37,840 nt of DNA from CAILUF01 sp964505265 (GCA_964505265.1 CAZDGN010000016.1:1-37840); one strand, 5' to 3'; counted from the first letter of the stretch, positions 1-9,139 are shown. Notes: generated by a model from the sequence alone, not told the origin. Numbers and translations: made by a program.

Positions 1-75
1 TGGTGACCCCAACGAGATTCGAACTCGTATTTTCACCGTGAAAGGGTGACGTCCTAACCGTTAGACGATGGGGCC
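1..75 (-). tRNA. tRNA-Glu (anticodon UUC)
   Basis: The reverse complement folds as a complete cloverleaf. The acceptor strand GGCCCCA pairs with TGGGGTC (one G-U pair), the D-arm contains TCTAACGGTTAGGA, the anticodon loop is CTTTCAC with anticodon TTC, and the T-loop is GTTCGAATC. The discriminator base is A and the 3' CCA is encoded in the DNA at positions 3-1. The gene reads leftward and its 3' end coincides with the window edge, so anything transcribed after it is not visible. No clear promoter could be assigned in the AT-rich 96 bases upstream. Confidence 0.97.
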
Positions 76-171
76 AATATTAAATAATTTATTAAAAATA
101 ATTTAATTCGCTACCTAACATTTTAATAAGCATTATAATAATTGCAAATAAATTTTTTTTTAAATTCAAAA

Positions 172-1779
172 TTATTTAATTATCTTGCTTTTATTAATAT
201 AAATATAGCCATATTTACTAAAATCAATCAGTTGGAAATTGTCATTTAAGAAATTGCAATCAAATTCGTTTAAATGTTTTTTAATAATAAGCATATCAAA
301 ATTAATATTGTGGTTTTGATAATTTTCAATATCATTGCAAAGATTTTTATCGCGCCAAAAATTAAAAAAATAAGTCTCTTTTGGAAATAGATAAAAAATT
401 GGCATTGAGTGTGGAAGATAAAAATGGGAATCAACAACAATAAATTTGGGTTTAAATTTCTTTACAAAATCTAATGTATAAAGGTTTAATTTATAGGTTT
501 CTTTGTTAATAATTTTAAAATCTCTAGTTATTATAATGAAACTGATAAAATTAAAAATTAAAAAAAACACCAACATATACTTAATAGATTTATTTTTGAA
601 ATCTGATTGATTTTTTTCAAAAAAACTTTGATAAAAATAAAGATAGACAAATGGAATATAAGCTAACATCATTCTAAATCCTATATAAGAAAATCTGACG
701 GTGACAGCCAAAAATAATGCCAAAAAGAATAAATTTATGATAAATAATTTGGTGATTTTGGGGTTTTTTCTAAAATTTTTTAGGTAATTTAAATAGAAAA
801 ATACTAGACCAACTACAGAAAATGCTTGAGTTTGAAAAAGATTAAAAATTATTGAAAAATTTAACGGAAAGGATTGGTTGTTTATAATTTCAAAAATTGA
901 AGCAAAATATGTTAAAAATGCTAAAATTCCGTTAACAAATATTCTATATACAGCGTCGGAAATTGTTCTACCGCCATAAATATCGGTTCGATTATCAAAA
1001 ATAAAAAGATGATAATTCTGGAAGTAATAAAAATATACATAAAAAAATAATGGAACCAAAAAAATTAGGATTGTATAAGTAATTTTTTGTGATAATTTAT
1101 AATCTTCAACGCTATCCTTAAGGCTTGAAGGAAGGCAATAATAAATAACCAGAAAAAAAGCGAAAACCAAATGATAATTTCGTGTTAATGTTAAAAAAAC
1201 TAAGGCCAAACTTGTGATTAATTTGATATAAATTCGATTTTTGTTTGGGCTATAAAGGGCAAGATATATAACCATTGTAACCAAAGAGGAGCAAATAATT
1301 TCTTTACCGCTGTCGGATATATAAAGGTTAAAGGCGTTGGTGAAAAATAATAAAATCAATAAAAATACTGTTTTTTTAGAGTTAAGATAATTTTTAAGAA
1401 TTAGAAAAATAAAGCAACTATATAGCAAAAATGATAAATATTGACTTGCATATATAACAAAATTATCATTATCATAAATATAATAAAAAAAAGATAGAAA
1501 TATTGGATATGAGGGAAAATGATATGGCTTTATATTTGTAAAATCATAACTAAACATTGATAATTCATCATAATATAGATCTAATGCAAAATTAGTTATA
1601 TTGTATAATTGTTTCTTTTGATAAATTTCTTTGGCAATTGATAAATATTGAAAGGAATCGTTGCAAATAAAGTTCGGATTTCCTGAGAATAAATAATAAT
1701 GAAGATAAAAAATTATTAGAAAAAAAATAGCAAATGCAAAAAATAAGTGATGATTTTTTTTAAATTGAAAATTAAGCAT
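172..1779 (-). CDS. GT-C-like multi-pass membrane glycosyltransferase (putative)
   Basis: This is a 535-residue integral membrane protein with about ten or more hydrophobic segments spread along its length. After the first membrane segment (about residues 10-28) comes an external loop with NDSFQYLSIAKEI. That resembles the acidic-residue loop of GT-C glycosyltransferases (ArnT/PMT/GT39-like), which use polyprenyl-phosphate sugars. The C-terminal 100 residues are more polar, as in that fold. I chose the ATG at 1779 because the longer reading frame from 1854 would overlap the divergent GtrA-like gene. A flippase-type neighbour 10 bases away, facing outward, supports a role in lipid-linked glycan transfer. 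The exact family and sugar cannot be told from sequence; it might instead be an O-antigen-polymerase-like protein. Confidence 0.6.
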   Translation of the reverse strand: MLNFQFKKNHHLFFAFAIFFLIIFYLHYYLFSGNPNFICNDSFQYLSIAKEIYQKKQLYNITNFALDLYYDELSMFSYDFTNIKPYHFPSYPIFLSFFYYIYDNDNFVIYASQYLSFLLYSCFIFLILKNYLNSKKTVFLLILLFFTNAFNLYISDSGKEIICSSLVTMVIYLALYSPNKNRIYIKLITSLALVFLTLTRNYHLVFAFFLVIYYCLPSSLKDSVEDYKLSQKITYTILIFLVPLFFYVYFYYFQNYHLFIFDNRTDIYGGRTISDAVYRIFVNGILAFLTYFASIFEIINNQSFPLNFSIIFNLFQTQAFSVVGLVFFYLNYLKNFRKNPKITKLFIINLFFLALFLAVTVRFSYIGFRMMLAYIPFVYLYFYQSFFEKNQSDFKNKSIKYMLVFFLIFNFISFIIITRDFKIINKETYKLNLYTLDFVKKFKPKFIVVDSHFYLPHSMPIFYLFPKETYFFNFWRDKNLCNDIENYQNHNINFDMLIIKKHLNEFDCNFLNDNFQLIDFSKYGYIYINKSKIIK

Positions 1780-1789
1780 TTTTAAATAT

Positions 1790-2233
1790 ATGAAAGAATT
1801 TTGGTGTTTACTCAAAAAACTTAAAAATATTAACAGCTTTGATAATTTTATCAAGTTTGTTGTAATAATTTTTCAAGAAAAAAAATTTAGATTTTTACTG
1901 GTAGGTCTATATAATTCTTGTTTTTCTTATATTTTTGGATTGATATATTTTTATTTTATAAATATTAATTTTATAAAACTTACAATCTTTAATATTTTAA
2001 TAATAATTCATAGTTTTGTTACTCATAAATACCTAAGTTTTAAAAAACCTAAATACTCTAAAAGTGAGATTTTAAGGGGAATAGTATCGTATGGATCTAT
2101 GTATTTAATTTCGTATGTTATAATATTTGGACTCATCAAAATTGGTTTTAGCCAAGTATTGGCATATAACATAAATTTTATAATATCGATAATCTTATTT
2201 TATATAATACACTCAAAATTTACATTTAAATAA
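1790..2233 (+). CDS. GtrA-like family membrane protein
   Basis: This 147-residue protein has four predicted membrane helices after a charged N-terminus of about 33 residues. The opening RFLLVGLYNSCFSYIFGLI, the basic loop HKYLSFKK after helix 2 and the ending HSKFTFK match the GtrA family (PF04138). Members are thought to flip polyprenyl-phosphate-linked monosaccharides across the inner membrane for O-antigen, teichoic acid or arabinogalactan modification. It diverges from the GT-C-like gene at 1779, so the two probably share a 10-bp start-to-start region. It converges on the LptM-like gene, with one base between stop codons. The N-terminus before RFLLVG is longer than in typical members, so a later start is possible. 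Confidence 0.82.
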   Translation: MKEFWCLLKKLKNINSFDNFIKFVVIIFQEKKFRFLLVGLYNSCFSYIFGLIYFYFININFIKLTIFNILIIIHSFVTHKYLSFKKPKYSKSEILRGIVSYGSMYLISYVIIFGLIKIGFSQVLAYNINFIISIILFYIIHSKFTFK

Positions 2234-2234
2234 T

Positions 2235-2360
2235 CTATTCTTTATCTTCATCAAAATCTATGATTTGCAAATTATCGGGTGGAGTAATAGGAGATTTTTT
2301 GCCACAAGAAGACCCTAAAAATATTAATAGAATTAATAATATTTTTGAAAAAAATTTCAT
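2235..2360 (-). CDS. lptM: LptM-like small lipoprotein
   Basis: This is a 41-codon gene that reads MKFFSKILLILLIFLGSSC and then GKKSPITPPDNLQIIDFDEDKE. It shows a lysine start, a hydrophobic stretch, a lipobox LGSSC with Cys19, and then a short proline-containing and acidic tail. The CGKKSP..PP pattern matches the LptM/YifL family of tiny outer-membrane lipoproteins. These assist assembly of the LptD-LptE lipopolysaccharide translocon, and in many proteobacteria they lie beside argH and lysA. A perfect AGGAGG lies on the minus strand five bases before the ATG and overlaps the argH stop codon, so translation is probably coupled. lysA is not next door here; the following gene is on the opposite strand. 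Confidence 0.8.
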   Translation of the reverse strand: MKFFSKILLILLIFLGSSCGKKSPITPPDNLQIIDFDEDKE

Positions 2361-2369
2361 AAAAACCTC

Positions 2370-3785
2370 CTAATTTTTAAAAGATTTTAAATATTTTTTA
2401 GCATTTTCAATTTGAATTTTAACCTGCAAGGGCGAGGTTCCGCCATAGCTATTGCGTGATTTAACTGAGTTTTTTACATCAAGAAAATTAAATATTTCTT
2501 TTGTAATTCTTGGCTCAATTTTTTGCATATCACTAAGTTTTAATTCATGAAGATGAAGGTTTTTTTCTTCTGCCATTTTCACAATTTCGCCTGTCAAGTG
2601 ATGGCATTGACGAAAGGGTAAATTAACATTTTTAACTAGCCAATCAGCTAAATCTGTGGCGCAGGAATAATCTTGCGATGCCATTTTTAGCATATTTTCT
2701 GCATTAACTGACATATCGTCAATCATTAATGCCATTAATTTAATACAGATTTTACTATTTTCTAAGGCATCAAATAAAGGCTCCTTATCTTCCTGCATAT
2801 CTTTTGAATAGGTCAAAGTGAGTGCCTTCATAGTGGTTAATAAAGAAACTAAGGCTCCAGTAATTCTTCCGGTTTTGCCTCGAATTAATTCGGCACCATC
2901 AGGGTTCTTTTTTTGCGGCATAATCGAACTTCCAGAAGTAAAGCGATCCGATAATTTGACGAAACCAAAACCGCGACTCATCCAAATAATAATTTCTTCG
3001 GATAATCTTGATAAATGATTGGCAATTAAATTTAAACAAAAAATAAATTCAATCGCAAAATCTCTATCAGAAACTGAATCCATTGAATTTGCGGTTGGCT
3101 TTGAAAATCCTAACTCCTTTGCCACAAAATCTCGGTCAATTGGATAAGAAGTTCCGGCTAGTGCACAAGCCCCAAGCGGACACTCATCTAGTCTTTTGGA
3201 TAAATCCATAAGACGCGAAATATCTCTTTTAAACATTTCATAATACGCTAAAAGATGGTGGGAGAATAATACGGGTTGAGCGAGCTGAAGATGGGTAAAG
3301 CCTGGCATTATTACCTCGATATTTTTAGCACTTTTTTGTACTAAATTTTCTTCCAATTCGAGTAAAAGTTGCTGAATTTCTAAGATATTGTCGCGAACGA
3401 ACAAACGAAAATCTAATGCAACTTGATCGTTGCGGGATCGAGCAGTATGGAGCTTGCCAGCAACTTCGCCAATTATTTCTTTTAATCGTGATTCAATGTT
3501 CAAATGAATATCTTCAAGTTCAATAGAAAAATTAAATTCACCATCATTAATTTCTTGTATAATTTTTTTAAGACCTTGAATGATTAAATCTCTTTCTGTT
3601 GCGGAGATAATTTTTACCTTAGCTAACATTTTGCAATGGGCAATTGACCCGGCAATGTCTTGTTTGTAGAGTCTTTTATCAAAAGTAATCGATTGATTGA
3701 TTTGTTGCATCATTGAGTCGCAAGCATTGTTAAATCTACCGCCCCACATTTTATTACTAGTTTTGATATTTTTTTTGACAGACAT
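2370..3785 (-). CDS. argH: Argininosuccinate lyase
   Basis: The enzyme cleaves argininosuccinate to arginine and fumarate, the last step of arginine synthesis. The 471 residues carry the hallmarks of the fumarase/aspartase superfamily: MWGGRF near the N-terminus, HTARSRNDQ at about residue 112, the GFTHLQLAQP helix at about 162, and the signature loop GSSIMPQKKNPDGAE at about 286. An alternative start is Met13, immediately before WGGRF; many family members begin about there. The gene is followed after nine bases by the LptM-like lipoprotein, an order common in proteobacteria. It diverges from ftsW across a 152-bp AT-rich gap with no clear operator. Its presence argues for arginine prototrophy or at least recent retention of it. 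Confidence 0.97.
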   Translation of the reverse strand: MSVKKNIKTSNKMWGGRFNNACDSMMQQINQSITFDKRLYKQDIAGSIAHCKMLAKVKIISATERDLIIQGLKKIIQEINDGEFNFSIELEDIHLNIESRLKEIIGEVAGKLHTARSRNDQVALDFRLFVRDNILEIQQLLLELEENLVQKSAKNIEVIMPGFTHLQLAQPVLFSHHLLAYYEMFKRDISRLMDLSKRLDECPLGACALAGTSYPIDRDFVAKELGFSKPTANSMDSVSDRDFAIEFIFCLNLIANHLSRLSEEIIIWMSRGFGFVKLSDRFTSGSSIMPQKKNPDGAELIRGKTGRITGALVSLLTTMKALTLTYSKDMQEDKEPLFDALENSKICIKLMALMIDDMSVNAENMLKMASQDYSCATDLADWLVKNVNLPFRQCHHLTGEIVKMAEEKNLHLHELKLSDMQKIEPRITKEIFNFLDVKNSVKSRNSYGGTSPLQVKIQIENAKKYLKSFKN

Positions 3786-3937
3786 TTTTAAATTATTTTT
3801 TTTGAATAAAAATTATTGAATTTTTCTTAAATTATTTAGCATAAATTATAATTATATTTAAAATATTTCAAATTAAAATTTTAAAAATATTATAATAAAA
3901 TTTGCATAATTAATTTTAATTTATAATAGAAAAATTT

Positions 3938-5080
3938 ATGGAGCATTGGAGGCTAAATAACTACATCGTTTTTGATAGAACCCAATTATCTTTTTTAAAA
4001 AAATGGTGGATTGATATTGACAAAGTTAATTTTTCAATAATTTTAGTTTTGATGATTTTTGGACTTATGATGACCGCCACTTCAAGTCCAGCCATTGCTA
4101 AAAGAATTGATGTAGAAAAATTTTATTTTCTTAAAAAACAAATATTTTTTGCAGTTATTGCCTTAGGAATCTTAATTTTAATTTCTTTCATGAACTATGA
4201 TCAAATTAAAATCTTTGCCTTAATTGGTATGGCAATAAGCATTGTTTTATTGATAGTTGTGCTTGGATTTGGCTCAAAAGCCAAAGGTTCAACCAGATGG
4301 CTATCGCTTGGATTTTTAACGATTCAGCCTTCAGAATTTGCAAAAACTTTTTTTGTAATTTTTAACGGTTATTGCTTGAATAAATTTGTTAATCACAAAT
4401 TTCAATATAAATATGGAATATCGGTAATGACTATTCTGGTTTTAAGTCTATTATTGTATTTGCAGCCGGATTTTGGAATGATGATTTCTTTTATATTGAT
4501 TTTTTCAGTGCAATTATTTTTATTTGGTTTGCCATGGATTTTGATATTTATTTTGGGGGTTGGTGGGGTAATTTTAGGAATTTGTGTATATTTAAGTCTT
4601 CCTCATGTTGAAGACAGAATCAATCGATTTTTGGATGTAAAGCAAAAAAATTATCAGGCTGAAAGAGCAATTGATGCCTTTGCCAATGGCGGATATTTTG
4701 GTCAAGGACCTGGAAATGGCATGGTAAAAAAATTCATTCCCGATGTTCATACCGATTTTATTTTTTCAGCAATTGGAGAGGAGTATGGAATTATTTCTTG
4801 TATAGTTGTGCTTTTGATTTTTGCCTATTTAGTTACCAGAATAGTGAGAAGGGCAATCGACGAGAATAACCTATTTATTTATTTATCGCTTTGTGGCTTA
4901 ATGATGCAGTTTGTAATTCAGGTTTTTGTAAATACCAGCGTTAGTTTAAGCTTGATTCCAACTAAGGGTATGACTTTGCCTTTTATAAGTTATGGTGGTT
5001 CTTCATTGATGTCAACGGCGATTTGTTTTGGATTAATTCTTGCTTTAACCAAGCGAAAATATCGAAGGGAGAGTGTTTAA
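3938..5080 (+). CDS. ftsW: SEDS peptidoglycan polymerase FtsW
   Basis: FtsW is the septal peptidoglycan glycosyltransferase of the divisome, working with a class B PBP. The 380-residue protein has about nine to ten membrane helices and SEDS motifs: STRWLSLGFLTIQPSEFAK (about residues 118-136), the large-loop sequence NGGYFGQGPGNG (about 250), FIFSAIGEEYG, and PTKGMTLPFISYGGSS near the C-terminus. GQGPGNG and the TKG.TLPF block favour FtsW over RodA. The ATG at 3938 has no Shine-Dalgarno upstream. A TATAAT at 3922-3927 would put the transcript start only a few bases before it, so the message may be nearly leaderless. The gene stands alone here rather than between murD and murG. Its last four bases overlap the convergent lipoprotein gene. 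Confidence 0.9.
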   Translation: MEHWRLNNYIVFDRTQLSFLKKWWIDIDKVNFSIILVLMIFGLMMTATSSPAIAKRIDVEKFYFLKKQIFFAVIALGILILISFMNYDQIKIFALIGMAISIVLLIVVLGFGSKAKGSTRWLSLGFLTIQPSEFAKTFFVIFNGYCLNKFVNHKFQYKYGISVMTILVLSLLLYLQPDFGMMISFILIFSVQLFLFGLPWILIFILGVGGVILGICVYLSLPHVEDRINRFLDVKQKNYQAERAIDAFANGGYFGQGPGNGMVKKFIPDVHTDFIFSAIGEEYGIISCIVVLLIFAYLVTRIVRRAIDENNLFIYLSLCGLMMQFVIQVFVNTSVSLSLIPTKGMTLPFISYGGSSLMSTAICFGLILALTKRKYRRESV

Positions 5081-5508
5081 ATGGTTGAGCTATGGCAGAA
5101 AACTATTAAATTATAGCCACCATCTTGTTTTGAATATTCGATTTCAAGTTTTTCATTGTCTCTTTTAAAAACCGAGGAATTTTCGACTGAATTAGAAATT
5201 TTCCATCCTAATTTTGGTAAACTTGATTCATAAAAATTTTTAATTTTTAAAATATCAAAATTTGATTGATAAGTTGCAGAGCTGAAGCTTCCAGATATAG
5301 TATCAAATTCTAAGTTGTAATCATTAATAATTTCTAGACCATTACTTAAAGGAATATCTTGGGTGCCATTAACAAATTTTGAGGTTGCAAATATCTCATT
5401 TTCAATGGTGTTTTTAAGATTTTTTATGGGTTTTGTGCAAGAAAAAATGGTGATACAAATCGCAAGAAAAAAAATAAATTTTAAGGGTAAGTTAAGGAAA
5501 TTTTTCAT
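5077..5508 (-). CDS. Putative lipoprotein of unknown function
   Basis: This 143-residue protein has a type II signal peptide: a basic start, a hydrophobic stretch FIFFLAICITIF and the lipobox ITIFSC with Cys24. After cleavage about 120 mostly polar residues remain. The second half contains ILKIKNFYESSLPKLGWK, the FYxxxLPxxGW pattern of small periplasmic domains that dock to membranes or fold as an alpha-beta unit. I do not recognise a specific family. It overlaps ftsW tail to tail by four bases and lies 61 bases downstream of mutM on the same strand, so it may be co-transcribed with mutM. The predicted location is the periplasmic face of the inner or outer membrane. Confidence 0.75.
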   Translation of the reverse strand: MKNFLNLPLKFIFFLAICITIFSCTKPIKNLKNTIENEIFATSKFVNGTQDIPLSNGLEIINDYNLEFDTISGSFSSATYQSNFDILKIKNFYESSLPKLGWKISNSVENSSVFKRDNEKLEIEYSKQDGGYNLIVFCHSSTI

Positions 5509-5569
5509 AGATTAAATATATTAATATTTTTAATAAATTATAATAATAAATTTTATTATTGCAAAATTT

Positions 5570-6388
5570 TTATTTATTTTTTTGACAATTTGGACAATAA
5601 AAGCTTGAGCGTTGATTTTGAACAATTCGATGAATTTTGCTTTTACAAATTATGCATTCTTGATTTGCTCGGTCATATACCTTGTGAAAATTTTGAAAAA
5701 ACCCCAATTCTCCATTGGTATTTTGATAATCTGAAATTGAAGAGCCACCATTTTCAATGGCGCTATGAATAATTTTTTTTATGGATTTAACTAGCCTATC
5801 TATTTCCTTTTTTGATAAAGAATTGGCGGGTTTTAGAGGAGAAATTTTTGCATCAAATAAAGATTCATTGATGTAAATATTGCCGACACCAACCACAATT
5901 TTATTATCCATCATTGTTGATTTAATATTTGTGATTTTTGATTGTAACTTTGTCCATAAATAATCACTGTTAAACTCGTCGCTTAATGGCTCCACTGCTA
6001 GATCTTTTAATAATTTATGGGTTTTTAAATTTTGATCTTTAACCAAATCGACAAAACCAAATCTTCGAGCATCATTAAAAATTAACCATTGATTAATAGA
6101 TAATTTTAAGGCAAAATGATCATGTTTTAGATAATTAAAATACTTAGACAAATTAATTCTACCGCTCATTCCAAGATGAATTACTAGAGTTTTCTTGTTG
6201 GATAATTTAATTAATAAATATCTTGCTCTTCTGGCAATATCTAAAATGTGATTTTCTTCTAAATTTTCTAAATCTTCGCTAGAAGGAAAGCGCAAATTAT
6301 ATTTTGAGCGAAAAATTTCTAGAATTTGAGCATTTTTAATGGGCTGAAGACCCCTTTTTATTGTTTCTATTTCAGGAAGTTCGGGCAT
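5570..6388 (-). CDS. mutM: Formamidopyrimidine-DNA glycosylase (MutM/Fpg) with altered Lys57
   Basis: Fpg removes 8-oxoguanine and formamidopyrimidines and nicks the abasic site. The 272 residues show the catalytic N-terminus MPELPEIET (Pro2, Glu3, Glu6), HLGMSGR at about 71, the helix-two-turn-helix region with VGVGNIYINE, and NTNGELG. The C-terminal zinc finger is complete as C-x2-C-x16-C-x2-C, ending FYCPNCQKNK. One feature is odd: the family motif RRAKYLL reads RRARYLL, so the conserved lysine (Lys57 in the E. coli enzyme) is Arg56. The rest of the active site looks intact, so the gene is probably functional with altered activity rather than dead. It diverges from queH across 44 bases. 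Confidence 0.95.
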   Translation of the reverse strand: MPELPEIETIKRGLQPIKNAQILEIFRSKYNLRFPSSEDLENLEENHILDIARRARYLLIKLSNKKTLVIHLGMSGRINLSKYFNYLKHDHFALKLSINQWLIFNDARRFGFVDLVKDQNLKTHKLLKDLAVEPLSDEFNSDYLWTKLQSKITNIKSTMMDNKIVVGVGNIYINESLFDAKISPLKPANSLSKKEIDRLVKSIKKIIHSAIENGGSSISDYQNTNGELGFFQNFHKVYDRANQECIICKSKIHRIVQNQRSSFYCPNCQKNK

Positions 6389-6432
6389 AAGTTCAAATAT
6401 TTTTTATAAATTTTATCAATTAAATTTTAGAA

Positions 6433-7146
6433 ATGAATAATAATTTTTTTGGCAACAATAATTCTTTCCCTAATAAGGCAAAAAATTCCGATAATTATTT
6501 ATTAGAAATTCCTGCAGAATTCAACACCAATAAAGTTTTAATGCATAGCTGTTGTGCACCCTGTGCTGGCGATTTGATGGAGCGAATGATTGAATCAAAT
6601 ATTGAACTTACAATATTTTTTTATAATCCCAATATTCATCCAAAAAAAGAATATGAAATTCGTAAAGAAGAAAATATTCGTTTTGCTGAAAAATTAGGAA
6701 TAAAATTTGTCGATGCCGATTATGATGTGCAAAATTGGTTTGCTCGTGCTAAGGGCCTAGAATATGAGCCTGAAAGGGGTGAAAGATGCACAAAATGCTT
6801 TGATATGCGCTTCGAAAGAACTGCACTTTATGCCCATGAAAATGGATTTCGACTTTTTACTTCTTCCCTTGGTATTTCAAGGTGGAAAAATATGGAGCAA
6901 ATCAATGAATGCGGTATAAGGAGTGCCAAAAATTATAATGGAGTAAATTATTGGACCTATAATTGGCGAAAATTTGGTGGCGCTGAGCGAATGTATGAAA
7001 TTGCCAAAAGAGAAGAGTTTTATAAGCAAGAATATTGTGGTTGCATTTTTTCACTTCGCGATAGTAATGATTGGCGTAAAAAAAATGGTCGCCAAGAAAT
7101 AAAAATTGGCGAGGAATTTTATCAAAATATCATCAAAAATTCATAA
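6433..7146 (+). CDS. queH: Epoxyqueuosine reductase QueH
   Basis: QueH (formerly DUF208) carries out the last step of queuosine synthesis in tRNA, reducing epoxyqueuosine to queuosine. It is unrelated to the cobalamin-dependent QueG. The 237 residues contain the characteristic cysteines: HSCCAPC at about 39-45, CTKCFDMR at about 118, and EYCGCIFSLRD near 204. These ligate iron-sulfur and a second metal, and supply redox cysteines. The YNPNIHPKKEYEIRK segment is also typical. An Asn-rich, low-complexity N-terminus of about 30 residues precedes the conserved part, so the true start could lie slightly further in. tRNA-Glu in this window is not a QueH substrate; the targets are tRNAs with GUN anticodons. 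Confidence 0.94.
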   Translation: MNNNFFGNNNSFPNKAKNSDNYLLEIPAEFNTNKVLMHSCCAPCAGDLMERMIESNIELTIFFYNPNIHPKKEYEIRKEENIRFAEKLGIKFVDADYDVQNWFARAKGLEYEPERGERCTKCFDMRFERTALYAHENGFRLFTSSLGISRWKNMEQINECGIRSAKNYNGVNYWTYNWRKFGGAERMYEIAKREEFYKQEYCGCIFSLRDSNDWRKKNGRQEIKIGEEFYQNIIKNS

Positions 7147-7219
7147 AAAACTATTTTAAAAAATATAAATATAACATTGATTTTTATCTCTTAAATTTGA
7201 TAATTGATTAAAAAAAACT

Positions 7220-9139
7220 ATGAGTTCAATTAAAATAACTTTTCCAGATTTAGCAATTAAAGAATTTTCAACCAATATTAATGGTTTTGAAATTGCCAAA
7301 TCAATATCCTCTTCGCTTGCCAAAAATGCCTTAGCCATAAAAATTAATGGCGAACTTTTTGATTTATCTCACAAAATAACTAATGATGCAAAAATTGAAA
7401 TCATAACTCCAAAATCTGGAGCGATTGCCCTTGAAATTATACGCCATGATTGTGCTCATATTATGGCTGAAGCCGTTAAAGAACTTTTTCCTGAAACACA
7501 AGTAACAATTGGTCCCGCCATCGAAAACGGTTTTTATTACGACTTTGCAAGACAAGAACCCTTTACTTCTGCGGATTTGGAAATCATTGAAAATAAAATG
7601 CATGAAATTGTTAAAAGGGATGAAAAATTGATGCGTGAAGAGTGGGAACGGGACGATGCTGTTAAATTTTTTGAAAAGATTGGAGAAAAATATAAAGCAG
7701 AAATTATTGCTTCAATTCCAAGTGATGAAAAAATTTCGCTATATCGTCAAGGCAATTTTATTGATTTATGTCGAGGTCCTCATGCGCCATCAACCTCGCA
7801 TATCAAATATTTTAAACTGATGAAAGTTGCGGGAGCCTATTGGCGTGGAGACTCTAATAACCAAATGCTTCAACGTATTTATGGAACCGCATGGGAAAGT
7901 GAAGAATCGTTGAAAAATTATTTATTCATACTTGAGGAGGCAGAAAAACGCGATCACCGTAAATTAGGTAAGCAACTCGACTTATTTCATATCCAAGAAG
8001 AGGCTACAGGTTCAGTATTTTGGCATCACAAGGGTTATATTTTATATCGTGAAATTGAAAATTATATTCGCCAAAAAATTACCGATAATGGTTATGTTGA
8101 AGTAAAAACTCCACAATTAATCGATAAAATTTTATGGGAAAAGTCTGGGCATTGGGATAAATTTCGTGAAAATATGTTTGTAGCCGAAAGTGAAAATAGA
8201 TTGTTGGCTGTAAAGCCCATGAATTGCCCTGGGCATGTTCAAATTTTTAATCAAAACCTAAAATCTTATCGGCAATTACCACTTCGAATGGCTGAATTTG
8301 GTTGCTGTCATCGCAATGAATCATCGGGATCATTGCACGGCATAATGCGGGTTCGTTCCTTTACCCAAGATGATGCACATATTTTTTGCGAAGAGCATCA
8401 AATTAATGATGAAACTGTTAAATTTTGTGAATTATTAAAAGGGGTTTATCGGGATTTTGGATTTGAGGATATTTTGGTTAAATTTTCAACTCGACCTGAA
8501 AAAAGAGCTGGTTTGGACGAGGTTTGGGATAAGGCTGAAAAGGCTTTAGAGCTCGCTGTTAATTATGCCGGTTTAAAATATGAACTAAATGAAGGTGAAG
8601 GAGCATTTTATGGACCAAAACTTGAATTTACCTTGGTTGATGCTTTGAAAAGGCAGTGGCAATGTGGAACTTTGCAGGTTGATTTTGTTTTGCCTGAAAG
8701 ACTTGATGTAAATTATATTGCTCAAGATGGGAGTAAAAAAAGACCAGTAATGTTGCATCGTGCGATTCTTGGAAGTCTCGAAAGATTTATTGGCATATTG
8801 ATTGAAAATTATGCAGGAAAATTTCCATTATGGTTGGCACCAGTGCAAGTTGTAATTGCTACAATTACTAATGAATATGACGATTATGCAAAAATTGTTC
8901 ACGCCAGATTGCAAGCTTTGGGGGTAAGGTCGGAAATCGATTTAGATTCACAGAAAATTTCTTACAAAATTCGCGAGCATTCCTTGCAAAAAGTGCCTTA
9001 CATAATTGCGATTGGAAAAATTGAAGCAACAAATAATAAACTTTCAGTTAGAAAAATTGGGAGCGAACAGCAAGAGTTTGTTGATTTAAAAGATTTTGAG
9101 GCAAGAATTGTTTTAGAAATTAAATCGAAAAAAATATGA
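7220..9139 (+). CDS. thrS: Threonine--tRNA ligase
   Basis: This is a full-length 639-residue class II aminoacyl-tRNA synthetase. The order is an N-terminal TGS domain (about 1-62); the editing domain with HDCAH (about 76) and CRGPHAPS (about 185), the zinc-like site that clears mis-charged serine; then the catalytic core with MNCPGHVQIF (zinc Cys at about 336), the motif-2 region HGIMRVRSFTQDDAHIF and motif 3 MLHRAILGSLERF; and a C-terminal anticodon-binding domain starting at about 535. The start at 7220 aligns with the family and has no Shine-Dalgarno sequence. The methyltransferase gene overlaps its stop by four bases (ATGA), so the two are translationally coupled. Confidence 0.98.
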   Translation: MSSIKITFPDLAIKEFSTNINGFEIAKSISSSLAKNALAIKINGELFDLSHKITNDAKIEIITPKSGAIALEIIRHDCAHIMAEAVKELFPETQVTIGPAIENGFYYDFARQEPFTSADLEIIENKMHEIVKRDEKLMREEWERDDAVKFFEKIGEKYKAEIIASIPSDEKISLYRQGNFIDLCRGPHAPSTSHIKYFKLMKVAGAYWRGDSNNQMLQRIYGTAWESEESLKNYLFILEEAEKRDHRKLGKQLDLFHIQEEATGSVFWHHKGYILYREIENYIRQKITDNGYVEVKTPQLIDKILWEKSGHWDKFRENMFVAESENRLLAVKPMNCPGHVQIFNQNLKSYRQLPLRMAEFGCCHRNESSGSLHGIMRVRSFTQDDAHIFCEEHQINDETVKFCELLKGVYRDFGFEDILVKFSTRPEKRAGLDEVWDKAEKALELAVNYAGLKYELNEGEGAFYGPKLEFTLVDALKRQWQCGTLQVDFVLPERLDVNYIAQDGSKKRPVMLHRAILGSLERFIGILIENYAGKFPLWLAPVQVVIATITNEYDDYAKIVHARLQALGVRSEIDLDSQKISYKIREHSLQKVPYIIAIGKIEATNNKLSVRKIGSEQQEFVDLKDFEARIVLEIKSKKI

